This document shows, piece after piece, positions 7,753 through 16,107 of a stretch of 64,000 bases of DNA; positions within the stretch are counted from its first letter, which is position 1, and every line of letters starts with the position of its first letter. The translations under genes and the position numbers were made by a program. The notes beneath the pieces were generated by a model, which was not told the origin of the DNA, did not search any database, and saw nothing but the letters and a program-made list of their open reading frames with translations. This DNA is from Acinetobacter pittii ATCC 19004 = CIP 70.29 (GTDB lineage: Bacteria; Pseudomonadota; Gammaproteobacteria; Pseudomonadales; Moraxellaceae). Where the stretch lies: positions 789,906-853,905 of the forward strand of contig NZ_KB849786.1 of the NCBI RefSeq assembly GCF_000369045.1, given 5' to 3'.

Positions 7753-9039
7753 TTACTCAGCTTTTTCTCGTGCAATTGCGCGATAGCCAATGTCACTACG
7801 ATATTGCATACCTGTAAAGGTTACTTGTCCGCATACTTCAAGTGCATTAATTTGTGCTTCAAGCACGCTGTCGCCTAGCGCAGTTACACAAAGAACTCGA
7901 CCACCAGAAGTCACGATGTGACCATCTTCACGAGTTGCAGTGCCTGCGTGGAAAATTTTAGTATCTTCAGGTGATTGTCCAATACCTGAAATTACATCGC
8001 CTTTGCGTACGCTATCAGGATAGCCTTCGGCTGCAAGTACGATACCGATTGACTTACGTTCATCCCATTCAGCTTCTTTTGGTAAATTGCCAGCAATACC
8101 AGCTTCTACCAATTCAACAAGAGATGACTTTAAGCGCATCATGATTGGCTGAGTTTCAGGATCACCGAAACGACAGTTGAACTCGATCACACGTGGTTGA
8201 CCTTGTTCATCAATCATTAAGCCAGCATATAAGAAACCAGTGTAGACATGTCCGTCAGCAGCCATACCTTCAACAGTCGGACGCATGATTTCAGTCATAA
8301 CACGTTCGAAAATTTCAGAAGTTACCACCGGAGCAGGAGAGTAAGCACCCATACCGCCAGTATTAGGACCTTGATCGCCTTCAAAAATACGCTTGTGATC
8401 TTGTGAAGTTGCCATTGGTAAAATGTTTTTACCATCAATCATACAAATGAAAGAAGCTTCTTCACCTGCAAGGAACTGTTCAATTACAACACGTGAACCA
8501 GCATCACCAAATTTGTTGCCTGCAAGCATGTCATCAATTGCTGCAAAAGCTTCTTCGTTGGTCATTGCAACGATTACACCTTTACCAGCAGCAAGACCGT
8601 CTGCCTTAATTACAATTGGTGCACCATTTTTTTCAACATATGCTTTAGCTGCATCAACTTCCGTAAATACTTCATAAAAAGCAGTTGGAATGTTATGACG
8701 CTTTAAAAAATGTTTAGCAAATGCTTTTGAGCCTTCAAGCTGCGCAGCATATTGAGTTGGTCCCCAAATTTTTAGACCTGCTTCGCGAGCAGCATCTACC
8801 ACACCATTCACTAAAGGTGCTTCTGGACCAACAATAATAAGTTCAACATTATTTTCTTTAGCAAAAGCGATAATTGCAGGGTTGTCTAAAATATCAAGCT
8901 GAACATTAACGCATTTGTCTTCAGTTGCAGTTCCCGCATTTCCCGGTGCAACGAAAACTTGAGTAACTTTGGTATCTTGCGCGATTTTCCATGCCAAAGC
9001 ATGTTCACGACCACCACTACCTAAAACTAAAATATTCAT
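7753..9039 (-). CDS. purD: Phosphoribosylamine-glycine ligase PurD
   Basis: 428-residue cytosolic ATP-grasp enzyme that joins 5-phosphoribosylamine and glycine to form GAR, the second step of de novo purine synthesis. The start MNILVLGSGGREHALAWK is the canonical N-terminal domain. VGPEAPLVNGVVDAAREAGL and the ATP-grasp stretch IVIKADGLAAGKGVIVA are also typical. EFNCRFGDPETQ supplies the metal and ADP ligands. The length matches E. coli PurD (429). It follows purH in the same direction as in most gammaproteobacteria, but a terminator-like hairpin lies between them (9119-9143). Confidence 0.97.
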   Translation of the reverse strand: MNILVLGSGGREHALAWKIAQDTKVTQVFVAPGNAGTATEDKCVNVQLDILDNPAIIAFAKENNVELIIVGPEAPLVNGVVDAAREAGLKIWGPTQYAAQLEGSKAFAKHFLKRHNIPTAFYEVFTEVDAAKAYVEKNGAPIVIKADGLAAGKGVIVAMTNEEAFAAIDDMLAGNKFGDAGSRVVIEQFLAGEEASFICMIDGKNILPMATSQDHKRIFEGDQGPNTGGMGAYSPAPVVTSEIFERVMTEIMRPTVEGMAADGHVYTGFLYAGLMIDEQGQPRVIEFNCRFGDPETQPIMMRLKSSLVELVEAGIAGNLPKEAEWDERKSIGIVLAAEGYPDSVRKGDVISGIGQSPEDTKIFHAGTATREDGHIVTSGGRVLCVTALGDSVLEAQINALEVCGQVTFTGMQYRSDIGYRAIAREKAE

Positions 9040-9118
9040 TTTTAATTTGTTCCTTAACTTTAATCCTTTTCATCCCCCTCTATTCCTCAAGGTGGAGTTT
9101 AGCTCCATTATTGTGGAA

Positions 9119-9143
9119 AACCCTCCTGAATGAAAGGAGGGTT
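9119..9143 (-). terminator. Hairpin between purH and purD
   Basis: AACCCTCCT (9119-9127), 7-base loop, AGGAGGGTT (9135-9143). On the minus strand it is followed by TTTT. A smaller TGGAG/CTCCA hairpin lies next to it at 9093-9107. It probably reduces readthrough from purH into purD rather than separating them fully. Confidence 0.55.
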
Positions 9144-9162
9144 AGGGAGGACTAAATTTAAA

Positions 9163-10737
9163 TTAGTGGCGGAAATGGCGCATACCAGTGAACACCATTG
9201 CAATACCAGCTTCGTCTGCTGCAGCGATTACTTCTTCATCACGCATAGAACCACCTGGTTGAATGATGCATTTAATGCCAGCTTTAGCAGCATTATCAAT
9301 ACCGTCACGGAACGGGAAGAATGCATCAGAAGCCATTACAGCACCTTCAACAACCAAACCAGCATGTTCAGCTTTAATGGCAGCAATACGCGCTGAGTTA
9401 ACGCGACTCATTTGACCTGCACCTACACCAATAGTTTGGCGGTTTTTAGCATAAACAATTGCGTTTGATTTTACATATTTTGCAACTTTCCAAGCAAAGA
9501 TAAGATCATCAATTTCTTGCTCAGTTGGCGCACGCTTAGTAACTACTTTAAGATCATCTTTAGTGATCATGCCCAAGTCTTGATCTTGAACAAGTAAGCC
9601 ACCATTTACGCGTTTATAGTCAAGTTGTGGTGCACGTGCATCAATTGCAGGTAACTCACCACATACTAAAACACGTACATTTTTCTTAGCACCAGTTACT
9701 TCAAGTACGCCATCAGCAATACTTGGAGCAATAATCACTTCAACGAATTGACGTTCTACAATTGCTTGAGCAGTTGCAACATCTAATTCACGGTTGAATG
9801 CAATAATACCGCCAAAAGCAGATTCTGGGTCAGTCGCATAAGCTAAATCATAAGCAGCTTTAATGCCGTCTAAAGAAACCGCAACACCACAAGGGTTAGC
9901 GTGTTTCACGATGACACAAGCAGGTTTTGCGAATGATTTAACACATTCAAGTGCAGCATCTGTATCTGCAATGTTGTTATAAGACAATTCTTTGCCTTGT
10001 AACTGTTTTGCAGTAGAAACTGATGCTTCTTTTGCATTAGCTTCGACATAGAAAGCAGCCGATTGATGTGGGTTTTCACCGTAACGTAAATCTTGTGCTT
10101 TGTTCAATTGAGTATTGAATGTACGAGGGAATAAGTCAGCTTCACCTTCGGTCTTACCAACGCGAGCGCCTAAGTAAGAAGCGATCATGCCGTCGTATTG
10201 AGCTGTATGTTCAAATGCTTTAACTGCTAAATCAAAACGTGTTTCATAAGAAAGTGAACCAGCAGTTTTTAATTCATTAATTACAGTGTCGTAATCAGAA
10301 GCATTAACTACAATACCTACTGAAGCATGGTTTTTAGCAGCTGCACGAACCATTGTAGGACCACCGATGTCAATATTTTCGATTGCATCAGGAAGAGTAC
10401 AGTCAGGTTTTGCAACGGTTGCAGCAAATGGATAAAGGTTTACAACAACAAGATCAATCGGATCGATGTTGTGTTCTTCCATAACTGCTTCATCTAAACC
10501 GCGACGAGCAAGAATACCGCCATGAATTTTTGGATGTAAAGTCTTAACACGACCATCCATCATTTCAGGGAAGCCAGTATGTTCAGATACTTCTACAACC
10601 GCGATATTATTATCTTTAAGCAACTTATATGTGCCGCCTGTAGATAATAGTTCTACCCCTAGAGCTGCAAGGTTTTGAGCAAATTCGACAATTCCTGTCT
10701 TATCAGATACAGAAATCAAAGCACGTTTAATAGTCAT
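9163..10737 (-). CDS. purH: Bifunctional AICAR formyltransferase/IMP cyclohydrolase PurH
   Basis: 524-residue enzyme catalysing the last two steps to IMP. The N-terminal MGS-like IMP cyclohydrolase domain starts [19 protein letters not shown]; the large AICAR transformylase domain contains the catalytic KHANPCG (Lys and His). I place the start at 10737 ([10 protein letters not shown]), giving the family length (E. coli 529). The frame stays open to 10800, but that extension overlaps the fis terminator and has no family similarity. It lies downstream of fis and upstream of purD. In E. coli purHD is purine-repressed, but I saw no clear PurR box here. Confidence 0.96.
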   Translation of the reverse strand: MTIKRALISVSDKTGIVEFAQNLAALGVELLSTGGTYKLLKDNNIAVVEVSEHTGFPEMMDGRVKTLHPKIHGGILARRGLDEAVMEEHNIDPIDLVVVNLYPFAATVAKPDCTLPDAIENIDIGGPTMVRAAAKNHASVGIVVNASDYDTVINELKTAGSLSYETRFDLAVKAFEHTAQYDGMIASYLGARVGKTEGEADLFPRTFNTQLNKAQDLRYGENPHQSAAFYVEANAKEASVSTAKQLQGKELSYNNIADTDAALECVKSFAKPACVIVKHANPCGVAVSLDGIKAAYDLAYATDPESAFGGIIAFNRELDVATAQAIVERQFVEVIIAPSIADGVLEVTGAKKNVRVLVCGELPAIDARAPQLDYKRVNGGLLVQDQDLGMITKDDLKVVTKRAPTEQEIDDLIFAWKVAKYVKSNAIVYAKNRQTIGVGAGQMSRVNSARIAAIKAEHAGLVVEGAVMASDAFFPFRDGIDNAAKAGIKCIIQPGGSMRDEEVIAAADEAGIAMVFTGMRHFRH

Positions 10738-10787
10738 GATGTTTAATTCAACAATTTCAAGTCTACGGATTAAAACCAATAAGCATA

Positions 10788-10818
10788 AAAAAATGCCCAC
10801 GACGTCGTGAGCATTTTA
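10788..10818 (-). terminator. fis terminator
   Basis: Near-perfect hairpin around the palindrome CACGACGTCGTG (10798-10809), extended by AAATGC / GCATTT. On the minus strand it is followed by seven Ts. It sits five bases past the fis stop and makes purH transcription depend on its own promoter or on readthrough. Confidence 0.88.
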
Positions 10819-10822
10819 TCAT

Positions 10823-11092
10823 TTATTCACTCATTAAACCGTGAGCTTTTAACTTTTTACGTAAAGTGCCACGGTTGAGTCCAAGAATTTCTGCAGCACG
10901 TGTTTGATTACCACGTGTATATTCAAGAACTACAGATAAAAGAGGTTTCTCCATTTCTGCTAGCACCATGTCATATACCTGAGATGGTTGCTCACCTTGC
11001 AATTGTGCAAAATAATGGCGAACTGCGCGATCCACGTGGATGCGAAGAGCAACATCAGATTGTGCAGTAAAAATAGGAGATTTGCTATTCAT
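10823..11092 (-). CDS. fis: DNA-binding protein Fis
   Basis: 89-residue nucleoid-associated protein. The C-terminal helix-turn-helix [20 protein letters not shown], then LKAHGL is almost invariant in the Fis family; it bends DNA and controls rRNA and growth-phase genes as a homodimer. The start is taken as the ATG at 11092 (MNSKSPIF). An upstream ATG at 11113 would add MIFGLTR, and neither start has a strong Shine-Dalgarno. Elsewhere fis usually follows dusB in one operon. Here there is no dusB upstream: the next gene is the zinc-ribbon protein, then prmA. A long hairpin at 11160-11191 lies in its leader, a possible site of growth-rate control. Confidence 0.93.
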   Translation of the reverse strand: MNSKSPIFTAQSDVALRIHVDRAVRHYFAQLQGEQPSQVYDMVLAEMEKPLLSVVLEYTRGNQTRAAEILGLNRGTLRKKLKAHGLMSE

Positions 11093-11468
11093 GCGAGTTA
11101 ATCCGAAAATCAAATACTAGCTTGGGTAAAGTAGTATATAAATGTGGTCTAAAAATACGGAGTCCTGTTTTAGATCCTAAAACAGTGACTCTAAAACATA
11201 AGAACAATTAGCTTGCCATATTTCTTCGTATTGAATAAAAAATAAGCGTAACAATAATTAAATATTTGTTACAGCCCCCTCAAAAACAAAAAAAGTTAGG
11301 CTATGCGCTTAAAGTAGAAAAGCACACATGCTTAACAGTATTTTTTTTGGATTGAGAGCGAGGAGTATATGAGTCAAAGCTTTCGTGGCGCGTATCATAC
11401 CATTGTCTAGGAAAAAGTGAGCAAATTAACTGCATTTTTTTTTATTTTTTTTTCACTTTTTTTACATT
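11093..11468. other. Gap upstream of fis, no dusB
   Basis: No gene supported. It contains the long hairpin at 11160-11191 and two long T runs around 11430-11462 next to the zinc-ribbon gene end. A 13-codon rightward frame (11369-11410) has AGGAG only 3 bases from its ATG. I do not call it a gene. Confidence 0.5.
11160..11191 (-). promoter_or_regulatory. Long hairpin in fis leader
   Basis: CTGTTTTAG (11165-11173) / CTAAAACAG (11077+100 to 11185, i.e. 11177-11185) with an ATC loop, extended by GAGTC (11160-11164) / GACTC (11187-11191). It lies 68-99 bases upstream of the fis start and lacks an immediate T run. It could be a leader structure or an operator. Confidence 0.5.
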
Positions 11469-12314
11469 TTAGGGGTGGACAATTTCTAATCGATAATTTA
11501 CTAGCCTTTTTTTGCTTTTGTTTAGCTCAAATTGGAATCGGAAAGGGGTATTTGATGGAATGCGTTGAATACCCCGTAGGTTTTCAACTAGATATTGTTG
11601 AGGAGTTAATATGATTTCCTCTGTTTTGTCTGGCTCTGTTGCAAAAATCAACTTTAGATTAGGAAGCTCAATACTTTTATCATTCTGGTTGAGCAATATA
11701 CCTGAGAACTGGGTATGGTTTGCATCAATCTTGCGGACTTTTAACTTTTCTATATAGATAAGTTGATAAAGTTCTGCTGATTTGTTGCAGTGTAGTATTT
11801 GGCAAACGTAATTAAATGCATGGCTAACGGTTGGGCTTGCATGCATGAGCTTAGGGTTAAACCAGAGGATTTGAAAAGTAAAGACTAAAATTAAAATTAG
11901 GTTGGCAGAGCTCCAGAGCGTATAGTACAACCAACTATGCTTTTTATTGTTGTCTTGTTCTTGTGGGGATGCCTGCTCAGCTAAATTAAGGTTTGGTAGA
12001 GCATTAATAGGTTCGTTGTGAAAGTAATTTAAGTTGTTGAGATAAGTTAAAAGATCAATATTAGAGTTTTCTACTTTTTGGTCAAAGATATCTAGTACGT
12101 GAGAATGCGTCATATATCTTGTCTGCATTGAACCATTGGCTAGAGTCGTTGAGTTGACCATAACTGGCTGTTCAATATTGATTAGATGGGTTAAGGCATT
12201 AAAGCTTGAATTACATTTAGGGCAACAAACCATACCCTGAGCAACAGTCAATTGAGTAAGAGATACTTTATAAACTGTTAAGCACTTAGGGCAGCGGGTT
12301 TGTTTTTCATTCAT
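11469..12314 (-). CDS. Zinc-ribbon and DUF3426 membrane protein
   Basis: 281-residue protein with an N-terminal MJ0042-type zinc ribbon: CPKCLTVYKV near residues 8-17 and CCPKCNSSF near 30-38 give the two CxxC pairs. A polar linker of about 85 residues follows, then one hydrophobic span (SWLYYTLWSSANLILILVFT, continuing FQILWF) and a C-terminal DUF3426-type domain (FSGILLNQNDKSIELPNLKL). Proteins of this architecture commonly sit next to prmA in gammaproteobacteria, as here, where it follows prmA by 12 bases. The biochemical role is unknown. The zinc ribbon would be cytoplasmic and the DUF3426 domain periplasmic, an inference from the single membrane span. Confidence 0.8.
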   Translation of the reverse strand: MNEKQTRCPKCLTVYKVSLTQLTVAQGMVCCPKCNSSFNALTHLINIEQPVMVNSTTLANGSMQTRYMTHSHVLDIFDQKVENSNIDLLTYLNNLNYFHNEPINALPNLNLAEQASPQEQDNNKKHSWLYYTLWSSANLILILVFTFQILWFNPKLMHASPTVSHAFNYVCQILHCNKSAELYQLIYIEKLKVRKIDANHTQFSGILLNQNDKSIELPNLKLIFATEPDKTEEIILTPQQYLVENLRGIQRIPSNTPFRFQFELNKSKKRLVNYRLEIVHP

Positions 12315-12326
12315 GAGTTAAAAATC

Positions 12327-13232
12327 TCAATTTATTGTTTTACGTTTTCCTGAAATGCGACACCAGTTTTCTTCGCGCTTTTCGACATCTAATATATCAA
12401 AAAATTCAGAATAAACACGTGAAACATCAGCAACTTGCTCTTCAATCACACCAGCAAGTGCGAACTCGCCCTCAGATTTGATTAAATTTGCAAATTCAGG
12501 CGCAAGCATCATTAAAGGTCCTGCTAAAATGTTTGCAACTAAAACATCGGCTTGTTTAGGTTTGAATTCTTGATCAAACTCTTCAGGAAGACCTACATAT
12601 AGTCGATCTAATACACCATTGAGCTCTGCATTTTGTTTTGTTGCTAAAACAGCTTGCGGGTCAATATCTGTGGCATATACTTTTTTTGCGCCTAGTAACA
12701 AAGCTGCTACGCCTAAAATGCCTGAACCACAGCCATAATCAATCACGATTTTATCTTTAACGTCAGTTTTACCAAGCCATTGTAAGCATAGGAAGGTACT
12801 TGCGTGATTACCTGTACCAAATGCAAGACCTGGATCTAACTTAATGTTAGTTGCGTCTGCTTCTGGTGGCTCTAGCCATTCAGGCACGATCCAAAACTTT
12901 TCTCCAATCTGAATTGGCTCATAGTAATCCATCCACGCGCGTTCCCAGACTTGATCTTCAAGTTCTTCATGACGCATAGGAACATCTGGAAGTTGAGCTT
13001 TTAAGAAAGCTTCTAAAGTGTCGACATCAATTGGGTCTTGTTCGTCTTGTTGATAGATGCCTGTCACAATAACTTTGTTCCATAAAGGTGTTTCACCCGG
13101 TAATGGTTCAAGTAAAGCCTGATCTTCAGCATCATCCAGCGTTACGCTTACCGCACCTAGAGACATTAAAAGTGTTTCTGTGAACTCAACTTGTTCTTGA
13201 TCAACGGTAATGTGTATTTGTAACCACTTCAC
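12327..13232 (-). CDS. prmA: Ribosomal protein L11 methyltransferase PrmA
   Basis: 301-residue cytosolic SAM-dependent methyltransferase that trimethylates ribosomal protein L11. The N-terminal L11-recognition domain ([20 protein letters not shown]) is followed by the catalytic domain: [15 protein letters not shown] and the SAM-binding [20 protein letters not shown], then VANILAGPL in place of the NPPY-type motif. The length is normal (E. coli 293). It heads a leftward pair with the zinc-ribbon/DUF3426 gene. Loss of PrmA has little growth effect in E. coli. Confidence 0.95.
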   Translation of the reverse strand: MKWLQIHITVDQEQVEFTETLLMSLGAVSVTLDDAEDQALLEPLPGETPLWNKVIVTGIYQQDEQDPIDVDTLEAFLKAQLPDVPMRHEELEDQVWERAWMDYYEPIQIGEKFWIVPEWLEPPEADATNIKLDPGLAFGTGNHASTFLCLQWLGKTDVKDKIVIDYGCGSGILGVAALLLGAKKVYATDIDPQAVLATKQNAELNGVLDRLYVGLPEEFDQEFKPKQADVLVANILAGPLMMLAPEFANLIKSEGEFALAGVIEEQVADVSRVYSEFFDILDVEKREENWCRISGKRKTIN

Positions 13233-13293
13233 GAAAAGGACCTAAAAATTTTATTTAAAGGCGTATTGTAGCGGACTAGACCATTTTAAAAAA

Positions 13294-13324
13294 GAAAGCG
13301 GCCCATCTTTAATGGACCGTCTTT
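13294..13324. terminator. Weak hairpin left of the secreted-protein gene
   Basis: AAAG-CGG-CCAT (13295-13306, one mismatch) pairs with ATGG-CCG-CTTT (13312-13324), flanked by A-rich sequence. It may terminate the leftward transcript of the small secreted-protein gene ending at 13387. Confidence 0.4.
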
Positions 13325-13386
13325 GAAAATACTGATGAGATATAGCGGAAAATAAATGACTTCTTCTATACCTATGTCAAAACAGA

Positions 13387-13617
13387 TTAAGGAGCAGGGG
13401 CCTTAAATTGTAACTTGCCATTTTCGTTTGGTTGGCAAGTACCGTTAAAGGTTACACCGTTGTGATTGTATGAAACCCATTCACCTTGCTGTTTTTTTGC
13501 ACAGACTCGAATTTGTTTTTGCATTTCAGCTTTGCTCGTGTCAGCAGCATGGGTAAAAGTTACGCCTGAAAAACAAATTAGAGATGCAGTTAAGATTTTT
13601 AACATGGTCGTTTTCAT
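13387..13617 (-). CDS. Small secreted hypothetical protein
   Basis: 76-residue leftward gene with a good ribosome-binding site (GAAGGAA, 6 bases before the ATG). It has a clear Sec signal peptide: MKTTMLKILTASLICFSGVTFTHA with an AxA-like cleavage before ADTSK. The mature product is about 52 residues with two cysteines (VCAKK and GTCQP), which could form one disulfide in the periplasm. Between them is an aromatic/glycine stretch, EWVSYNHNGVTFNG. I do not recognise a named family. It stands alone between prmA and mnmG. Confidence 0.7.
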   Translation of the reverse strand: MKTTMLKILTASLICFSGVTFTHAADTSKAEMQKQIRVCAKKQQGEWVSYNHNGVTFNGTCQPNENGKLQFKAPAP

Positions 13618-13810
13618 TTTGTATTCCTTCTCGTTGCGTTAATTTTAAAGTCATAGAAGTGCTGTACATTTTTTATTCTAAGATGAATTAATTTTAAAAA
13701 CATTCACTTTGTATTGAATTCATGAAACAAAATGTCAAATCATGTGGCATAGCGTAAATTATGTGAAGACAATTTTGTAATTATGTACATCAATAAGCAG
13801 ATAATTTTGC

Positions 13811-13816
13811 TATAAT
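13811..13816 (+). promoter_or_regulatory. -10 box of mnmG promoter
   Basis: Perfect TATAAT at 13811-13816. No good -35 at the usual spacing. Transcription starting about 7 bases downstream would exclude the upstream ATG at 13815 and supports the mnmG start at 13851. Confidence 0.5.
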
Positions 13817-13850
13817 GTTCCGTCTTTTTTTTTCTGGTGTTTTTGTACTC

Positions 13851-15731
13851 ATGCACTATCCTAAAGTTTATGATGTTATCGTTATCGGTGGCGGTCACGC
13901 AGGTACGGAAGCGGCCCTTGCTGCTGCGCGTATGGGACGACAGACTTTGCTTTTGACCCATAACATTGAGACTTTGGGCCAAATGAGTTGTAACCCAGCA
14001 ATTGGTGGTATTGGTAAGTCTCACCTAGTCCGTGAAATTGATGCACTTGGCGGTGCAATGGCTCTTGCTGCCGATAAAGGTGGTATTCAGTTCCGTATTT
14101 TAAATTCGCGTAAAGGTGCAGCTGTGCGTGCGACACGTGCCCAAGCTGACCGTGTTCGTTACAAAGCTGCCATTCGTGATACTTTGGAGAATCAAGTAAA
14201 TCTTGATATTTTCCAGCAAGCAGCTGATGACCTGATTGTTGAAGGCGATACTGTTAAAGGTGTTGTTACCCAAATGGGTATTCGCTTTGATGCTAAAACT
14301 GTTGTGTTGACTACAGGTACATTCTTGGGTGGTGTCATCCATGTTGGTTTAGAAAAATCAAGCGGTGGTCGTGCGGGAGATCCTCCTTCTATTGCACTTG
14401 CTCAGCGTTTACGTGAATTAAAACTACCTGTTGGTCGTTTAAAAACCGGTACTCCACCACGTATTGATGCACGTTCAGTTGACTTTTCTGTGATGATTCC
14501 ACAGCCAGGTGATTTCCCGTCTCCAGTCATGTCATTCATGGGTGATGCTTCTATGCATCCTGAACAAGTAAACTGTTATATCACGCATACAAACGAAAAA
14601 ACCCACGACATTATTCGCGGTGGTTTAGATCGTTCACCAATGTATACGGGTGTTATTGAGGGGGTAGGTCCACGTTACTGCCCATCAATCGAAGATAAAA
14701 TTCACCGTTTCGCTGATAAAGACTCACATCAAGTATTCTTGGAGCCAGAAGGTCTAGATACACATGAGCTTTATCCAAATGGTATTTCGACCTCTTTACC
14801 GTTCGATGTTCAGTTCGAGCTTGTACGCTCAATTCGTGGTATGGAAAACGCTCATATCTTACGTCCGGGCTATGCAATTGAATATGATTATTTCAATCCC
14901 CAAGCTTTGAAATTTACACTTGAAACTAAAGCGATTAATGGCTTGTACTTTGCTGGTCAAATTAATGGTACAACAGGTTATGAAGAAGCTGGTGCCCAAG
15001 GTTTACTTGCAGGTTTAAATGCTGCGCGTCGTGCGTGGGAGCAAGAAGAGTGGACACCTAAACGTGACCAAGCTTATATGGGTGTGCTAGTTGATGACCT
15101 CATCACGTTAGGTACTAAAGAACCGTACCGTATGTTTACTTCACGTGCTGAATATCGTTTGATGTTGCGTGAAGATAATGCGGATCAGCGCTTAACTTCT
15201 ATTGGTCGTGAACTTGGTTTGGTTGATGATGTACGTTGGGCTGCTTATTGCGAGAAAATGGAAGCGGTTGAGCGTGAAACCTCTCGTTTACAACATTTAT
15301 GGGCAGCACCAAATAACCCGATGGGTAAAAAATTCGTTGAAATGACGGGTGCTGATTTGAGTAAGGAATGTAGTGCGATTGATTTGCTTAAACGTCCTAA
15401 TATCACCTTCGGTCAAATTGCTAAACTTACTGGTTCTGATGTTTCAGAACAAGTGGGTGAGCAAATTGAAATTGCTGTGAAATATGAAGGTTATATTAAC
15501 CGTCAGCATGAAGATGTTGCTCAATTAAAGCGTCTTGAAGAAACCAAAATTCCTGCCGATTTTGACTATGATGTAGTGTCAGGCTTATCACGCGAAATCA
15601 CGCAGAAGTTAAAAACAGTTCTTCCAGAAACTTTAGCTCAAGCAAGTCGTATTCCTGGTGTTACACCAGCAGCAGTTCAGCTTGTAATGATCACAATTCG
15701 TAAGAATAATATGATTAAGAAAACAGCTTAA
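13851..15731 (+). CDS. mnmG: tRNA uridine-5-carboxymethylaminomethyl modification enzyme MnmG
   Basis: 626-residue FAD protein that, with MnmE, installs the (carboxymethyl)aminomethyl group on U34 of tRNAs reading NNA/NNG codons. The start is set at [20 protein letters not shown], which aligns with E. coli MnmG. The frame is open from 13815, but the extra 12 residues overlap a TATAAT box. The FAD dinucleotide motif is [18 protein letters not shown]; the MnmG signatures [18 protein letters not shown] and [13 protein letters not shown] are present. The C-terminal MnmE-interacting domain is intact ([30 protein letters not shown]). It is single-gene, with a strong terminator. In many bacteria the gene lies near oriC with rsmG; rsmG is not next to it here. 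Confidence 0.97.
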   Translation: MHYPKVYDVIVIGGGHAGTEAALAAARMGRQTLLLTHNIETLGQMSCNPAIGGIGKSHLVREIDALGGAMALAADKGGIQFRILNSRKGAAVRATRAQADRVRYKAAIRDTLENQVNLDIFQQAADDLIVEGDTVKGVVTQMGIRFDAKTVVLTTGTFLGGVIHVGLEKSSGGRAGDPPSIALAQRLRELKLPVGRLKTGTPPRIDARSVDFSVMIPQPGDFPSPVMSFMGDASMHPEQVNCYITHTNEKTHDIIRGGLDRSPMYTGVIEGVGPRYCPSIEDKIHRFADKDSHQVFLEPEGLDTHELYPNGISTSLPFDVQFELVRSIRGMENAHILRPGYAIEYDYFNPQALKFTLETKAINGLYFAGQINGTTGYEEAGAQGLLAGLNAARRAWEQEEWTPKRDQAYMGVLVDDLITLGTKEPYRMFTSRAEYRLMLREDNADQRLTSIGRELGLVDDVRWAAYCEKMEAVERETSRLQHLWAAPNNPMGKKFVEMTGADLSKECSAIDLLKRPNITFGQIAKLTGSDVSEQVGEQIEIAVKYEGYINRQHEDVAQLKRLEETKIPADFDYDVVSGLSREITQKLKTVLPETLAQASRIPGVTPAAVQLVMITIRKNNMIKKTA

Positions 15732-15745
15732 TCATTTAAATGTAC

Positions 15746-15774
15746 AAAAAGCCCAGTTAAGACTGGGCTTTTTT
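15746..15774 (+). terminator. mnmG terminator
   Basis: AAAAAGCCCAGT (15746-15757), loop TAAG, ACTGGGCTTTTTT (15762-15774), 14 bases after the mnmG stop. Confidence 0.9.
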
Positions 15775-15801
15775 ATTTTCTGTTCAAAAAATATATGGAA
15801 A

Positions 15802-15839
15802 CTTCCTAAGGAAGAAAAGAGATTTCGCTTCCTTTTTTT
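15802..15839 (+). terminator. Second terminator with competing hairpin
   Basis: AAGGAAG (15808-15814) pairs with CTTCCTT (15828-15834), followed by five more Ts: a second terminator behind mnmG. The same GGAAG arm can instead pair with CTTCC (15802-15806), giving an alternative small hairpin, as in an attenuator. Whether the two compete is untested. Confidence 0.5.
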
Positions 15840-15904
15840 CTTATTTCACATATTTTAAGTCGCCAGTTATATTGAATTCACGTTCAAACAAGAGGGCTTT
15901 AATC

Positions 15905-15970
15905 ATGACAATGAAATCAATTCGCTACAATGGATATGAAATGGCATGCCAATGCTCATGTTCAAAATAG
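15905..15970 (+). CDS. Possible 21-residue Cys-rich microprotein
   Basis: Short frame from ATG 15905, preceded by AGAGGG about 9 bases upstream, a plausible ribosome-binding site. The product is MTMKSIRYNGYEMACQCSCS plus a final Lys, with three cysteines in ACQCSC at the C-terminus, a pattern seen in metal-binding or leader peptides. It is isolated between two terminators (15802-15839 and 16077-16104), so the interval looks like a small independent transcription unit. It could equally be a small RNA: an inverted repeat CAGATCA (15985-15991) / TGATCTG (16014-16020) lies downstream. A second overlapping frame, 15930-16016 (28 codons), is also open. Coding status is unproven. Confidence 0.3.
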   Translation: MTMKSIRYNGYEMACQCSCSK

Positions 15971-16076
15971 CGCAAAAGAAAGAGCAGATCAGTTTTGGTG
16001 GGGGAGAACATCTTGATCTGAAAACAAGTAAAAAATAAGAACGATATAAAATTAAGAAAATTATAATTCAAAATCT

Positions 16077-16104
16077 AAAGAGAACCTGATGGTTCTCTTT
16101 TTTA
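16077..16104. terminator. Bidirectional terminator
   Basis: AAAGAGAACC (16077-16086), loop TGAT, GGTTCTCTTT (16091-16100), with A and T tracts on both sides. It ends leftward transcription of the WYL regulator, whose stop is at 16108, and any rightward transcript from the 15.8-16.0 kb interval. Confidence 0.85.
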
Positions 16105-16107
16105 TAT

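Noticed and set aside
10738-10800. Upstream extension of purH
   Set aside because: Overlaps the fis terminator, has no family similarity, and [10 protein letters not shown] at 10737 matches the known PurH start.
11369-11410. 13-codon ORF with AGGAG
   Set aside because: Spacing of only 3 bases from the Shine-Dalgarno-like sequence, very short, and no supporting promoter or conservation.
13740-14024. 94-codon leftward ORF over the mnmG start
   Set aside because: Antisense to conserved MnmG coding sequence and its promoter; no ribosome-binding site or recognisable product.
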